From Alicyclobacillus fructus (GTDB taxonomy: Bacteria > Bacillota > Bacilli > Alicyclobacillales > Alicyclobacillaceae), in assembly GCF_017329605.1 (NCBI RefSeq), contig NZ_JAFMTY010000009.1, positions 44,108-108,107 of the forward strand: 64,000 bases of DNA. Reading direction: 5' to 3'. Position 1 is the stretch's first letter. Each line of letters opens with the position of its first letter. The position numbers and the translations under genes are program-made. A model generated the notes under the pieces. It worked only from the letters and a program-made list of their open reading frames with translations. It was not told where the DNA came from and searched no databases. Below, piece by piece: positions 8,271 to 17,990 of this stretch.

Positions 8271-9718
8271 CGCAGTCGCGGCTGCCTGGCCGCCTTGACC
8301 TCGTCGAGCCTGCCCACAATCGTCCGATGCGGAGCCGTGCGCACCACATCGGGTTCTTCTTCCGCCTCGCGCGCAATCTCGCGCATGATCTCGACAAACC
8401 GATCCAAGGTTTCCTTGCTCTCCGACTCGGTGGGCTCGATCATCAACCCTTCCTCCACGATGAGCGGGAAGTAAATGGTGGGAGGATGCACGCCGAAGTC
8501 GATGAGCCTTTTCGCCATATCGAGCGTGCGCACGCCAAGAGCCTTCTGCCGCTTCCCCGACAATACAAACTCGTGTTTACAGGGGCCCTCATACGGCGCC
8601 TCGAAGTACGGTTTCAGCTGTTGCAACAGATAGTTGGCATTGAGCACGGCCGCTTCCGAGACCTGCTTCAGTCCCTCGGCGCCAAGCGTGCGAATGTATG
8701 CGTACGCGCGCAACAACACGCCGAAATTGCCAAAGAAGCCCTTCACCTTGCCGATGGATTTCGGCCGATCCCAGTTCCACACATATTGCTCGCCGCGTTT
8801 CTCAAGGACAGGCGCAGGGAGATACGGCTCCAAGAACGCCTTCACGCCCACCGGTCCAGCCCCCGGCCCGCCGCCGCCATGCGGCGTGGAGAAGGTCTTG
8901 TGAAGGTTGAGGTGGACCACGTCAAAGCCCATGTCCCCCGGGCGCGCGTAGCCCAGGATGGCGTTCATGTTGGCACCGTCGTAATACAGGAGCCCGCCAG
9001 CCTCGTGCACCACCTGGGCGATCTCGACGATTTCGCTCTCGAACAGCCCGAGCGTATTCGGATTCGTCAACATGAGCGCAGCCGTGCGCTCGCTGACCAC
9101 CTGGCGCAGCGCTTCCAGGTCCACGCGGCCGTCGGGCCGGGAGGGAATGGTCACCGCGCGAAGCCCCGCCATGCTCACGCTGGCCGGGTTGGTGCCGTGC
9201 GCAGAATCGGGAACGATCACCTGATCGCGGTCGATTTCGCCGCGATCGGCGTGGTACTTTCGAATCATCATGAGCCCGGTCCACTCGCCGTGCGCGCCCG
9301 CGGCCGGCTGCAGGCTCACCGCGTCCATCCCTGTGATGGCGGCGAGATGTTGTGCAAGCTCGTGCAATAAGGCGAGCGCCCCCTGCACGAGCTCCTCGGG
9401 CATCAGCGGATGGAGTCTCGCAAACCCGTCCAAGCGGGTCCAACGCTCATTCCGCTTCGGATTGTACTTCATCGTGCAGGAGCCCAGGGGATAGAAGCCA
9501 CTGTCTACGCCGTGGTTCTTTTGCGAGAGTGCCGTGAAGTGTCGCACGACATCGACTTCGCTCACCTCGGGCAGGCGAGCCGGTTTTTCACGCAGATACG
9601 GCTCGATCTCGGCCATATCTGCCTCCGGCACATCCAATTCAGGCAACTCGTACGCCCGCCGTCCGGGCCGGCTCAGCTCGAAGATGAGAGGCTCCAGCCC
9701 TTCCCGCTGAATCGTCAT
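8255..9718 (-). CDS. gcvPB: Glycine dehydrogenase (decarboxylating), subunit 2
   Basis: Beta subunit of the P-protein of the glycine cleavage system. It decarboxylates glycine with pyridoxal phosphate and passes the aminomethyl group to the H-protein lipoyl arm. 487 residues, family length. The pyridoxal-phosphate lysine is Lys274 in [18 protein letters not shown]. Its start overlaps the gcvPA stop (ATGA). Third gene of gcvT-gcvPA-gcvPB; gcvH is not in the window. Confidence 0.98.
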   Translation of the reverse strand: MTIQREGLEPLIFELSRPGRRAYELPELDVPEADMAEIEPYLREKPARLPEVSEVDVVRHFTALSQKNHGVDSGFYPLGSCTMKYNPKRNERWTRLDGFARLHPLMPEELVQGALALLHELAQHLAAITGMDAVSLQPAAGAHGEWTGLMMIRKYHADRGEIDRDQVIVPDSAHGTNPASVSMAGLRAVTIPSRPDGRVDLEALRQVVSERTAALMLTNPNTLGLFESEIVEIAQVVHEAGGLLYYDGANMNAILGYARPGDMGFDVVHLNLHKTFSTPHGGGGPGAGPVGVKAFLEPYLPAPVLEKRGEQYVWNWDRPKSIGKVKGFFGNFGVLLRAYAYIRTLGAEGLKQVSEAAVLNANYLLQQLKPYFEAPYEGPCKHEFVLSGKRQKALGVRTLDMAKRLIDFGVHPPTIYFPLIVEEGLMIEPTESESKETLDRFVEIMREIAREAEEEPDVVRTAPHRTIVGRLDEVKAARQPRLRHPLD

Positions 9719-11070
9719 TGCGAGAGCACCTCCTTGAGCGCCGCCACCGCTCCATCCATCTCCTCGCGAGTTCTCACTTCCGTCGCCGCGATCAAGAGTC
9801 CCCCGTCAAGCGCCGAATCGTCCTTTCCGAGGTCGTAGCCAAACAGGTATCCCCGTTCCAACATGGCGCGCTGAACCTCAGGAACGGAGCGAGGCACGCG
9901 GATCGCGAACTCGTTGAAAAACGGCGCGTCGACGAGCGGCTCCACGCCGGGAACGGTAAGCAAGCGAGATCGGAAGTAGTGAGCCTTGTGGTAGTTCTGT
10001 CGAGCCAACTCCTGCAGACCTTCCTTCCCCAGATACGAAAGGAAGACGGTCGCCGCAATGGCGCAGAGCGATTGGTTCGTGCAGATGTTCGACGTCGCCT
10101 TTTCCCGTCGAATATGCTGTTCCCGCGCCTGCAGGGTCAGCACATAACCTCGCCGTCCCTCGGCATCCGTGGTCTCGCCCACCAACCGCCCTGGAATTCG
10201 CCTCATCAGGAACTCCTGCACAGCCATCACGCCGAGATACGGGCCGCCGTACGAGAGACTGATGCCGAGCGGTTGGCCCTCCGCCACCACGATGTCCGCG
10301 CCCAATTTCCCTGGAGCTTCCAGAAGACCGAGTGCGATAGGATACGTCTGCACCACAAGCAGCGCTCCGCGCGCGTGGGCCATCTCGGCGATGGCGCGCA
10401 CATCCTCGATAGCGCCGAAAAAGTTCGGGTACTGCACACAGACACACGCCGTGTCCTCATCCAAGGAAGCCGCCAACAATTCCATGTCGACACGGCCCTC
10501 GTGATGGCCTACCGTTTGCAACCGGATGGACTGACCGTTCGCGTAGGTCTCAAGCACCCTGCGTGCGTCCGGATGCAAGGTGGCCGATACCACCACCTTC
10601 TCGCGCCGTGTGTGTTGGCAAGCGACCAGCGCCGCCTCCGCCAGGGCAGTGACCCCGTCGTACATGCTCGCGTTTGCGATGTCCGTTCCCGTCAATTCCG
10701 CGATCATCGTCTGGTACTCGAAGATGGCCTGCAACAGCCCCTGACTCATCTCGGGCTGATACGGCGTGTACGACGTGTAGAACTCGGACCGCGAGATGAT
10801 GGCGTCCACGACACTGGGCTGATAATGCTCGTAGGCCCCTGCCCCCAGGAAGGACACCAGCTGACCCAGGTGCGTATTCTTCGCCGCAAGGCCTTCCATG
10901 TGTTTGGCCAGTTCGAGCTCCGGCATCGGCCGGGGCAGATCGAGCTCGGACGCCAGACGAACAGAGGCCGGAATGTCCCGGAACAAGTCCTCCACGCTCC
11001 CGATGCCGAGAGCGCGCAGCATCTCCTCGCGATCCTCTTCTGTGTGAGGAAGATAGCCAAAACGCGACAA
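9715..11070 (-). CDS. gcvPA: Glycine dehydrogenase (decarboxylating), subunit 1
   Basis: Alpha subunit of the two-part P-protein, 451 residues (family ~448). It begins [13 protein letters not shown], followed by the PLP-transferase type I fold with [16 protein letters not shown]. The TTG at 11068-11070 is chosen because AAGGAG lies 10 nt upstream and the N-terminus fits the family; the longer ORF to 11274 reads through gcvT. 7 bp downstream of the gcvT stop. Confidence 0.97.
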   Translation of the reverse strand: MSRFGYLPHTEEDREEMLRALGIGSVEDLFRDIPASVRLASELDLPRPMPELELAKHMEGLAAKNTHLGQLVSFLGAGAYEHYQPSVVDAIISRSEFYTSYTPYQPEMSQGLLQAIFEYQTMIAELTGTDIANASMYDGVTALAEAALVACQHTRREKVVVSATLHPDARRVLETYANGQSIRLQTVGHHEGRVDMELLAASLDEDTACVCVQYPNFFGAIEDVRAIAEMAHARGALLVVQTYPIALGLLEAPGKLGADIVVAEGQPLGISLSYGGPYLGVMAVQEFLMRRIPGRLVGETTDAEGRRGYVLTLQAREQHIRREKATSNICTNQSLCAIAATVFLSYLGKEGLQELARQNYHKAHYFRSRLLTVPGVEPLVDAPFFNEFAIRVPRSVPEVQRAMLERGYLFGYDLGKDDSALDGGLLIAATEVRTREEMDGAVAALKEVLSQ

Positions 11071-11077
11071 CGAATCC

Positions 11078-12184
11078 TCACTCCTTCTTGGCGGATGCGG
11101 ATGCGGCCTTCGGCCGTCGGTAAAAGGGAGTCGACACGGTCTTGGCAACGTGACGTTTGCCGCGGATTTCGACCTCAAGCGCTTCCCCCAACTTCGCCGC
11201 CGAAGCATCAACAAGTGCCAGTCCGATGGGCCGCTCAAGCGTTGGCGACAGCGTCCCCGAGGTGATCTCGCCAACCCTTTGCCCTTCCCGGAACACCGGA
11301 TATCCCGTGCGAGGAATGGCGCGATCGCCCATCAAGAGTCCCACGAGGCTGCGCGGAGGCCCAGCTTTCGCCTGCGCGGCGAGCGCTTCGCGCCCGATAA
11401 ACTCCCCCTTGTCCAACTTGACAAACGGTACGAGACCCGCTTCGAGCGGCGTGATATCCCGGCGAAGCTCCTGCCCGTACAGGGGCAGACACGCCTCCAA
11501 GCGCAGGGTATCCCGGGCCCCGAGGCCGCAAGGGGTGACGCCCAATGATTGAAGCGCCTCAAACAGCCTGCAGGCCGTCTCCCCATCTGTGTACAGCTCG
11601 AATCCGTCCTCGCCCGTGTATCCCGTGCGGGAGACCATGATCTCTCCCGTGTGAAAACGAGCGCTCGTAAACGAAAAGGGACGCAAAAATTGGACCTCAA
11701 GCCCTAGCTTTTCAAGGTATTCGGCCGAGCGAGGTCCCTGCACGGCGAGGAGCGCCACCTCGTCCGAGCGATCCGCCAACATCACCTTCGCCGACTGTCG
11801 ATGATCTTGGAGCCAGGCAAGATCGGCCTCTCGATTCGCAGCGTTCACAACCAGCCAGTAACGCTCGCTGTCCAACTGATAGACCAGCAGATCGTCGAGC
11901 GTACCGCCGCGCTCGTCCGTCATCAGCGTGTAGAGCGCCCTGCCCGGCCGGAGCCGACCCAGGTCGTTCGTCAGCACGTGCTGCAAAAATGTGAAGCTGT
12001 CCGGCCCCGATACCTCGATCTCGCCCATGTGGGATACGTCGAACATTCCCACGCTTGTTCGCACGGCGCGGTGCTCGTCCAAAATGCTCGAATATTGGAC
12101 TGGCATCTCCCATCCGTGAAACTCCACCATGCGGGCCCCAGCGCGCAGGTGGAGATCGAAGAGCGGCGTTCGCTTCGCCAACAT
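11078..12184 (-). CDS. gcvT: Aminomethyltransferase (glycine cleavage T-protein)
   Basis: Releases ammonia from the aminomethyl-lipoyl H-protein and makes methylene-tetrahydrofolate. 368 residues from the ATG at 12182-12184 (MLAKRTPLFDLH), preceded by AAGGA at 8 nt; an in-frame ATG seven codons earlier lacks a ribosome-binding site. Shows the folate-binding GMFDVSHMGEIEV region and GYTGEDGFELY. First gene of the operon. Only ~87 bp separate it from divergent yqhH, so no glycine riboswitch fits. Confidence 0.97.
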   Translation of the reverse strand: MLAKRTPLFDLHLRAGARMVEFHGWEMPVQYSSILDEHRAVRTSVGMFDVSHMGEIEVSGPDSFTFLQHVLTNDLGRLRPGRALYTLMTDERGGTLDDLLVYQLDSERYWLVVNAANREADLAWLQDHRQSAKVMLADRSDEVALLAVQGPRSAEYLEKLGLEVQFLRPFSFTSARFHTGEIMVSRTGYTGEDGFELYTDGETACRLFEALQSLGVTPCGLGARDTLRLEACLPLYGQELRRDITPLEAGLVPFVKLDKGEFIGREALAAQAKAGPPRSLVGLLMGDRAIPRTGYPVFREGQRVGEITSGTLSPTLERPIGLALVDASAAKLGEALEVEIRGKRHVAKTVSTPFYRRPKAASASAKKE

Positions 12185-12225
12185 GGCCACCGTCCTTGCG
12201 CGCAAGAATCGATATCACCTGTCAC

Positions 12226-12254
12226 ATACTACATGACGACGACGAGCAGAACAA
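12226..12254 (-). promoter_or_regulatory. Candidate promoter of gcvT-gcvPA-gcvPB
   Basis: Minus strand TTGTTC (12249-12254), 17-bp spacer, TAGTAT (12226-12231), 42 bp from the gcvT start. A perfect 12-bp palindrome CTTGCGCGCAAG (12195-12206) lies between promoter and start and may bind a regulator. Modest match to consensus. Confidence 0.4.
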
Positions 12255-12271
12255 GACGAGGAGGGATGTGC

Positions 12272-13990
12272 GTGCGCGAACTCGCCGATGAGACCATCCG
12301 CACCGGAGAGCGCCCCTGGTCATTTTCCGTGCGCGGGTTGGACGTGGAATCCGAGCTCGAGGCGCTCCTGCACATGGGCCGGGAAAGCCGCGATGCGGAT
12401 TGGGAATTGTTCCGTCTCGCGGCCATCGCCCATCACGCGTGGATGTCGCCGTCCTTCGATCAGCTGCTCGCGCTGGAACACGTCCAGTTCACGCCTCTTC
12501 CTCATCAGGTGGAGACGGCCCTGCGCGTCGTACGCGATCTGCGCGGAAGAGCCATCCTTGCGGACGAGGTCGGCCTGGGCAAAACCATCGAGGCAGGACT
12601 CGTGCTCAAGGAATACCTCGTGCGCGGACTCGTGCGAAAAGCCCTCGTGCTTGTGCCCGCGTCCCTCGTCTCGCAGTGGACGAAGGAATTGAATCAAAAG
12701 TTTCGGATTCAGGCCATCCCCCAACGCGACGAGTGGACATGGACGACGGACGGGGTCATCGTGGCCTCCATCGACACCGCCAAGCGTCCCCCTCATGCCG
12801 ATCTCGTCCGCGATCAGTGGTGGGACATGGTGATTGTCGACGAAGCCCACAAGCTGAAAAACCCAAGGACGAAGAACTGGCAGATACTGAATCAACTTCA
12901 GCACAAATACATGTTGCTTCTCACAGCAACGCCTGTCCAGAATCAGCTGAAGGAACTCCACACGTTGATCACCCTGCTCAAACCCGGACAACTCGGCAAC
13001 CCCGCAGAGTTCGCCGAGCGATTCGTCGCCAATCCGAGAACACCCAAAGATCCCGCCGCATTGCGCCAGACCATCAGCCGCGTGATGATCCGGAATCGCC
13101 GTGAAGACGGAGCGCTCGAATTGCCCAAGCGACACGTTCGCATCGTTCCTGTGGAACTCACCCCGGAAGAACGCGCCTTCTACGATGCTGTTCAGGCGTT
13201 CTTACGCAGCGAGTTTGAGCGCTCCCGGATGGCCCGAACATCGATTCTCCCACTCATCACGTTGCAGCGGGAGATCTGCAGCTCAGCGTACGCCGCGCTT
13301 CTCTCGCTGGAAAAGATGCTGAAAAAAACGACCGACCCCGATCGCGCCCGGCGACTTCAGTCGCTCATCGAACAAGGAGCTTCCATTCCTTCGTACGCCA
13401 AGGTGGAGTCCGTGCTCAAGATGTTGGACGACGCACCGGACAAAATCATCATCTTTACAGAGTACCGCGCCTCCCAGGATTTCCTCATGTACACACTGAA
13501 ACGCCGCAGTATCAGTGCCGTGCCGTTTCGCGGTGGTTTCCGCCGCGGCAAGAAGGACTGGATGCGCGAGCTGTTTTCGAAGAAAATCCGCGTGCTTGTC
13601 GCCACCGAATCTGGAGGAGAAGGAATCAACCTTCAATTTTGCCATCACATGATCAACTACGACCTTCCATGGAACCCGATGCGGCTTGAACAGCGCATCG
13701 GTCGAATCCATCGGCTCGGTCAAACCGAAGCGTGCCATATCGCTCATCTCGTGACGAAGGACACCATCGAGGAACATATTATGGAAGTGTTGCAGGACAA
13801 AGTCCGCATGTTCGAAGCCGTGATCGGGCGGCTTGATGATATCGTGAGCGACATCCGACTGGACCTGTGGGAACGGCGCATATTTGAGGCGGCGATGACC
13901 AGCCGGGATGAACGAGAATTTGTGAACCGCCTGAAGTCCGTGCAGATGGAAGACCTCATGCTGCAAAAGGGAGGTAGGCATCCCCGTTGA
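12272..13990 (+). CDS. yqhH: SNF2-family DEAD/DEAH helicase-like protein
   Basis: 572 residues. Two RecA-like lobes: motif I DEVGLGKTIEAG (Lys104), motif II VDEAHKLKNP (near 190), motif III LLTATPVQN, and C-terminal motifs ATESGGEGINLQF and IGRIHRLGQ. Swi2/Snf2 ATPases move along double-stranded DNA and remodel bound proteins; the bacterial role of this one is unknown. GTG at 12272-12274 is chosen since AGGAGGG ends 6 nt before it. Divergent from gcvT and overlapping yqhG, the same arrangement as in B. subtilis. Confidence 0.93.
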   Translation: MRELADETIRTGERPWSFSVRGLDVESELEALLHMGRESRDADWELFRLAAIAHHAWMSPSFDQLLALEHVQFTPLPHQVETALRVVRDLRGRAILADEVGLGKTIEAGLVLKEYLVRGLVRKALVLVPASLVSQWTKELNQKFRIQAIPQRDEWTWTTDGVIVASIDTAKRPPHADLVRDQWWDMVIVDEAHKLKNPRTKNWQILNQLQHKYMLLLTATPVQNQLKELHTLITLLKPGQLGNPAEFAERFVANPRTPKDPAALRQTISRVMIRNRREDGALELPKRHVRIVPVELTPEERAFYDAVQAFLRSEFERSRMARTSILPLITLQREICSSAYAALLSLEKMLKKTTDPDRARRLQSLIEQGASIPSYAKVESVLKMLDDAPDKIIIFTEYRASQDFLMYTLKRRSISAVPFRGGFRRGKKDWMRELFSKKIRVLVATESGGEGINLQFCHHMINYDLPWNPMRLEQRIGRIHRLGQTEACHIAHLVTKDTIEEHIMEVLQDKVRMFEAVIGRLDDIVSDIRLDLWERRIFEAAMTSRDEREFVNRLKSVQMEDLMLQKGGRHPR

Positions 13991-14886
13991 ACGAACAAAG
14001 CCGAGCACCGTTAAGGACAGCCGAAGAGAGACTGGCGTTTTGCGACCGTTACTTCGCGTCCGTCGGAGCCCGCACGCTCGTCGCGAGATCCATGTACCGG
14101 GAGTACGAAGTCCCTATCGACGTCGACAAAGAGTTGATTGAGCGCCCATTTTACTGGATGTGGGTCGAAGCCTCCCGACAACCCGTCGAACCCACGGTTC
14201 TTCGCCTCGCGTTCGACGATGCGGCACTCTCCCGCGAGGAAGCGCGGCTCAACGCCGAACTGCCCGCCGTGGGAATTCCCGGATTTGCCAAACGGCGCAT
14301 CGAACGAATCGACTTTGGCAGCCACCTGTTCGACCGCATTCTGGCAAGTGCGGCGCAGCGAGGCCGCGCGGTCTGCGTGCGAGAAGGCGGCGAGGGCAGC
14401 GAACTGGTGCCATGGCTGATGGTCAACGGGATTGTTTCTTACTCTGCCGACATCAACCGTGAAGAGTGGTTTTCCTATGCCGTTTGTCTGGAAAATCTCC
14501 AAATCGTCGACCGCTTCTACGAACGCATTCGGCACCGGGACCTGTCGGGTGCTCGTGCATCCGAAATCCTGAATCACGGCCGACACACGCTTCGCGAAGC
14601 GTGGATCACGCTTCAAGAAGCGCTCAGAAACCACGTTGCAGCGCAAGACGATCGATGGGCTGAAGAAGCGATGATTCGGCTCCGCGACGATCTCGCCCAG
14701 TTATCCGCCTACTACGAGAGCTTGTTGGACGATCTCTCGGAAGAAGAGCGCGCATCCCTTGTGCAAGAGAGAGAGCGCAAGCAGGCTGCCCTCATCGAGA
14801 AGAGTACCCCTCGGGTGGTATGTCACATCCACCAGACGGCGTTGGTAGGCCTTCGACTTCAACGAGGCCGCCTGGCAGGCACGTGA
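13987..14886 (+). CDS. yqhG: YqhG family protein, function unknown
   Basis: 299 residues. Starts with TTG at 13987, which overlaps the yqhH stop (TTGA), with GGGAGG about 11 nt upstream, so it is probably translated by coupling. No membrane segment or signal peptide. It ends in a long charged helical region (about residues 205-270, Glu/Arg-rich: SEEERASLVQERERKQ) that may form a coiled coil. Family assignment rests on position behind the SNF2 gene as in B. subtilis, plus size. A function together with YqhH is inference. Confidence 0.85.
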   Translation: MNEQSRAPLRTAEERLAFCDRYFASVGARTLVARSMYREYEVPIDVDKELIERPFYWMWVEASRQPVEPTVLRLAFDDAALSREEARLNAELPAVGIPGFAKRRIERIDFGSHLFDRILASAAQRGRAVCVREGGEGSELVPWLMVNGIVSYSADINREEWFSYAVCLENLQIVDRFYERIRHRDLSGARASEILNHGRHTLREAWITLQEALRNHVAAQDDRWAEEAMIRLRDDLAQLSAYYESLLDDLSEEERASLVQERERKQAALIEKSTPRVVCHIHQTALVGLRLQRGRLAGT

Positions 14887-14890
14887 TGCG

Positions 14891-15811
14891 TCAAAGCAAG
14901 GTTCGCAGATTGCGCTGCCGGGCGTCAGGCCCGTCCATTTTCACCAGAATGCACATGCTCATGACGCGGGAACGGAGTGGGGCGACGGTTTCGAGCAGAT
15001 CCTCACCCCCGCGCCGATATGCGTCAGGAGGACTGAAGTTGCTGGTAAACCAGGTCGACAGCTTGTGATGAAACCGGTAATTGATGATGCGAAAGAGCTT
15101 CTCCATGCTGAACTCGTTCGCGCGCTCTTGCGCAAATTCGTCGATCCCAAGCACCGGAACCGTGGACAACGTCTCGAGAAACGGTTCGAGGTCCTCGCCA
15201 GCCGCAATCACGTGGCGCATGTGGTCAAACAGCGAATCCGAGCGAACCACGAGCGATGGCACGCCGCGCCGCTGCAACTCGCGAAACACGGCAAACATCA
15301 GATGCGTCTTTCCTACGCCGGGAGGCCCGAACAAGTAGAGCCCTGCTCTAGGGGCGTCGTCAGGGTTCCAAGTTCGGGCGAATTCCTGGGCGTAGCGAAC
15401 AACCTTGGGATACTTTCGAGCCTGTTCCTCGGGGAAATTTTCAAAGCGAAATTCGTCCCCGATTTCCGTGACGCCCGCCAGATGAGCGTACTTCCGGACG
15501 CGCTCCTTGATGACATACTCCTTGAACGGCGTACAACGGCGGACGCTTGTCGACAAGCCACGGGGGCTCACTTCAAGCACCTGTTCAAATCCGCGCATAT
15601 CGCCCGGCTTAGCGCAGCGCTCGAAGCCCGTGCAGCGATCGCACATGCGCTTTTGGCGCAGATACTCGTAGAGCAAAGCCCTGTGGCGCAGAATCGTCTC
15701 TTCCGACAGCGATGCTTCCGCGAGCTCGGGAATCTCCTGAAGGAAGAACGAAACATCGTAGCGCTCGGCCGACGCTTTCGAATGCGGGAGAATTCCTCCG
15801 ATGTGTTGCAC
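14891..15811 (-). CDS. dnaI: Primosomal helicase loader, DnaI/DnaC-type AAA+ ATPase
   Basis: 306 residues, close to B. subtilis DnaI (311). The N-terminal zinc-type cluster has Cys57, Cys60, Cys66 and Cys93; Walker [10 protein letters not shown] is at 162-170, Walker B VLGIDEF near 225, and the sensor-like FTSNFSPPDAY resembles DnaI FFSSNFSPDEL. DnaI loads the replicative helicase at origins and restart forks. GTG start at 15809-15811. Unusual: it sits between yqhG and aroK, not next to dnaB and thrS. A second paralogue elsewhere in the genome cannot be excluded. Confidence 0.85.
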   Translation of the reverse strand: MQHIGGILPHSKASAERYDVSFFLQEIPELAEASLSEETILRHRALLYEYLRQKRMCDRCTGFERCAKPGDMRGFEQVLEVSPRGLSTSVRRCTPFKEYVIKERVRKYAHLAGVTEIGDEFRFENFPEEQARKYPKVVRYAQEFARTWNPDDAPRAGLYLFGPPGVGKTHLMFAVFRELQRRGVPSLVVRSDSLFDHMRHVIAAGEDLEPFLETLSTVPVLGIDEFAQERANEFSMEKLFRIINYRFHHKLSTWFTSNFSPPDAYRRGGEDLLETVAPLRSRVMSMCILVKMDGPDARQRNLRTLL

Positions 15812-15826
15812 GCAGCTCTCGCCCCT

Positions 15827-16345
15827 TCAGGTCGAATTCAGGCCACAGGCGATTTCTTCAGCAATGGTTTCGGGCGACTTTCCATCCACATCGACAATCT
15901 GTGACGCAACTTCATCGTAAAAGGCGCTGCGCTCGCTCATGAGCGAACGAATCCGCTCTTCAAGGGGATGCCCTCGCAACAGAGGTCGATGTTCAGCCTC
16001 TTCACGAAGCCGGGCGGCGATCGTTTGCGGCCGCGCCCGTAGGTAGACGGCATGAAACGCGCCTCGCAAAAGGCGCCGGTTTTCTTGCGCGATCACGACG
16101 CCTCCTCCCGGGGCCACAACGATCTCAGACAATTGGGCGCATCTTGCCAAGCATTCCGCCTCCATAACGCGAAAAGCTTGTTCACCATCCTGCTCAAAGA
16201 TCTCGGGAATGGTTCTCCCCGCTGTCCTTTGAATGTCCAAGTCGAGATCGATAAACTCGTAGCCCAAAAGACCCGCAAGGACCGGACCCACGGTCGACTT
16301 CCCGCACCCCATGAAACCTATCAAAGCCACTCGCAAGTCTCGCAT
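15827..16345 (-). CDS. aroK: Shikimate kinase
   Basis: Phosphorylates shikimate at the 3-hydroxyl (shikimate pathway). 172 residues from ATG 16343-16345. P-loop GFMGCGKST close to the N-terminus, DxD-type substrate site FIDLDLDI, GGGVV loop (APGGGVVIAQ) and LID arginines (HRPLLRGHP). An ATG eight codons upstream (16369) would overlap comGG; neither start has a strong ribosome-binding site. It directly follows the comG operon and precedes dnaI. Confidence 0.95.
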   Translation of the reverse strand: MRDLRVALIGFMGCGKSTVGPVLAGLLGYEFIDLDLDIQRTAGRTIPEIFEQDGEQAFRVMEAECLARCAQLSEIVVAPGGGVVIAQENRRLLRGAFHAVYLRARPQTIAARLREEAEHRPLLRGHPLEERIRSLMSERSAFYDEVASQIVDVDGKSPETIAEEIACGLNST

Positions 16346-16352
16346 CACTCCA

Positions 16353-16766
16353 TCACGACCGAGGTCCATTGTCTTGCCACGATGTCACACCGTGCACACT
16401 CGTGTCATACACAAAGGACATTGTATCCGACACCGTACCTGCTGTCACTCGGATCGCAACCGTCACTTGTTTGCCCGAGATCGAACTCGTGAGAGAAACA
16501 GGGTGGCCAGCGAGATGAGTTTGGTAGAACGCAGGGGGCCGCCCGCCTTGTCCCAAGACATCTTCCGCCGCTCGAGCCACCGAAAAGGCGATCGTCCGGC
16601 ATTGAAGAAAGGCCAAGTTGCGCAATTCTGAACGCAGCGCGAGTGAACCAGTCGCCATTGTGGCGAGAGCGATGAGCACAAGCCCTGAAGTACAGGCTAA
16701 GACGTACCACAAGGCGAAGCCGGCTTCCCTTCGAAGCGCCGGATCGTACCTCTCGTACCTCATCAT
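16353..16766 (-). CDS. comGG: Competence protein ComGG-like minor pseudopilin
   Basis: 137 residues. A short basic leader ends in EAGF, followed by a hydrophobic helix (about residues 18-38). As in B. subtilis ComGG, the Glu at position +5 of mature pilins is missing. Last gene of the comG operon; its ATG at 16764-16766 is 2 bp past the comGF stop. The family is very variable, so the call rests on position, leader and size. Confidence 0.8.
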   Translation of the reverse strand: MMRYERYDPALRREAGFALWYVLACTSGLVLIALATMATGSLALRSELRNLAFLQCRTIAFSVARAAEDVLGQGGRPPAFYQTHLAGHPVSLTSSISGKQVTVAIRVTAGTVSDTMSFVYDTSVHGVTSWQDNGPRS

Positions 16767-16768
16767 GC

Positions 16769-17203
16769 TCAGCCCCCGTTTCCCACGTCCCAGGATAGGG
16801 TTTGACCGTCCATCGTCTGTACCCCAACCGTGATGACCCACCCGCTCGAAAGAGACCTGACCGATGTGGAAAAGGACTGCACGCCCGTCGCAACGACGGT
16901 CGTGCCGCCTCCCACTTTGACACGGACCAGCTGATGATTCGAATTGAGATAGTAGGTGTAAATGGCACCACTCAACTCCCGAAGCACAAGGCTCCCTCCG
17001 GATAGGCTCGCGCTGCTTGCTCCGTGCGCATCTTCAACCGTCACGCGGCGCACGCTGTCGAGGATGGCCCAGTCCTCCACGATCCGACTGACACGGTTGA
17101 CCCCGCGGAGTGCCGCGACGGTCGCCATGCAACAGACGAGAACTACGAGAGAGGCTACAGCTAAGGAGACGAGCGTTTCAAGAAGCGAAAATCCCCGTGC
17201 CAC
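16769..17203 (-). CDS. comGF: Competence protein ComGF-like minor pseudopilin
   Basis: 144 residues with a canonical prepilin cleavage site ARG|FSLLETLVSL and a hydrophobic helix immediately after it. The GTG at 17201-17203 is chosen because it places the leader just before the cleavage site; it overlaps the end of comGE by 26 bp. Minor component of the DNA-uptake pseudopilus. No good ribosome-binding site, so translational coupling is likely. Confidence 0.83.
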   Translation of the reverse strand: MARGFSLLETLVSLAVASLVVLVCCMATVAALRGVNRVSRIVEDWAILDSVRRVTVEDAHGASSASLSGGSLVLRELSGAIYTYYLNSNHQLVRVKVGGGTTVVATGVQSFSTSVRSLSSGWVITVGVQTMDGQTLSWDVGNGG

Positions 17204-17516
17204 ACTTTGGGATGATGATCGACTGCACAGGCTGACCCGCAGCTTGGAGCGCGACCGATTGATCTTGACAAGCCGCGGATTGTGAGTCAGGCCCTTGCGT
17301 GAGGTGGACCTCGAACAGTCGTCCCGCTTCCTGGACGGTTTGTGGAATGGCAACGCCATGGGTGACATCCTCCACCACGCGTAGTTCGGCGGCCTCGACC
17401 TCCTGCATCCAAGCGGTCTTTGCGAGGACAAGATACGCATGCGTCTGAGACAGCCAAATGGCCGGGATGAGCATGATCAAGAGCAAGACGGAAAACAGAT
17501 TCTCCCACAAAGTCAC
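17178..17516 (-). CDS. comGE: Competence protein ComGE-like protein
   Basis: 112 residues, N-terminus MTLWENLFSVLLLIMLIP. A hydrophobic helix starts near residue 8, but the Gly-Phe cleavage signal and +5 Glu of type IV pilins are not present. GTG at 17514-17516 overlaps the comGD stop (GTGA) and has AGGGGG 9 nt upstream; two in-frame ATGs up to 17540 are less suitable. Called from its place in the operon and overall shape. Confidence 0.75.
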   Translation of the reverse strand: MTLWENLFSVLLLIMLIPAIWLSQTHAYLVLAKTAWMQEVEAAELRVVEDVTHGVAIPQTVQEAGRLFEVHLTQGPDSQSAACQDQSVALQAAGQPVQSIIIPKCGTGIFAS

Positions 17517-17989
17517 GCGATCCATCCCCCTGTCTGCCATCCTGCGCCCATGTACAGGCGAAGGTCGTCCTCATGCACGCCGTCGGTCAAACGGATCACG
17601 CCCGCCACTTGGGCGTTCCCGAGGTTATCGTAGGAAATCACGTGCACGGGCAACGAAAGGTACCCGTCGACATAGTTGACGCCGATCGCGAACGCATCGG
17701 ATTCGAGGGTCTGAGTGCCCTGGATCAGCCGATAGCCCGTATCATAGGGATCTAGCCATACCTCCGCGTACGTGTCACTCGTGGCCGCAAGATTCTGCAT
17801 TTCTCGCATCTGCGCCAACAGATTCAAGGCAGTGGCTCGCAATGCCATGCCACGCTCCAGGGCAACGAGAGGGACGATGAGCAGCGCCATGGAAACGGAC
17901 GTGATCGCAACAACCATCATCGTCTCGAGCAGGGAAAATCCCTCTTGACACATAGAAGCGTGCTGTGACCGGCGTACCTCTACACGCAT
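17513..17989 (-). CDS. comGD: Competence protein ComGD-like minor pseudopilin
   Basis: 158 residues. Prepilin signal QEG|FSLLETMMVV about 18 residues from the start, then a hydrophobic helix to ~residue 40 and a soluble C-terminal domain. ATG at 17987-17989 follows GGAGG by 8 nt and sits next to the comGC stop. Component of the transformation pseudopilus that draws DNA through the cell wall. Confidence 0.88.
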   Translation of the reverse strand: MRVEVRRSQHASMCQEGFSLLETMMVVAITSVSMALLIVPLVALERGMALRATALNLLAQMREMQNLAATSDTYAEVWLDPYDTGYRLIQGTQTLESDAFAIGVNYVDGYLSLPVHVISYDNLGNAQVAGVIRLTDGVHEDDLRLYMGAGWQTGGWIA

Positions 17990-17990
17990 G

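Noticed and set aside
9718..11265. Plus-strand ORF of 515 codons opposite gcvPA
   Set aside because: Mirror of the gcvPA frame; low-complexity His/Arg composition and no conserved motif.
12185..12271. Glycine riboswitch before gcvT
   Set aside because: Only 87 bp lie between gcvT and divergent yqhH, too short for the tandem aptamer, and no aptamer core motifs are present.
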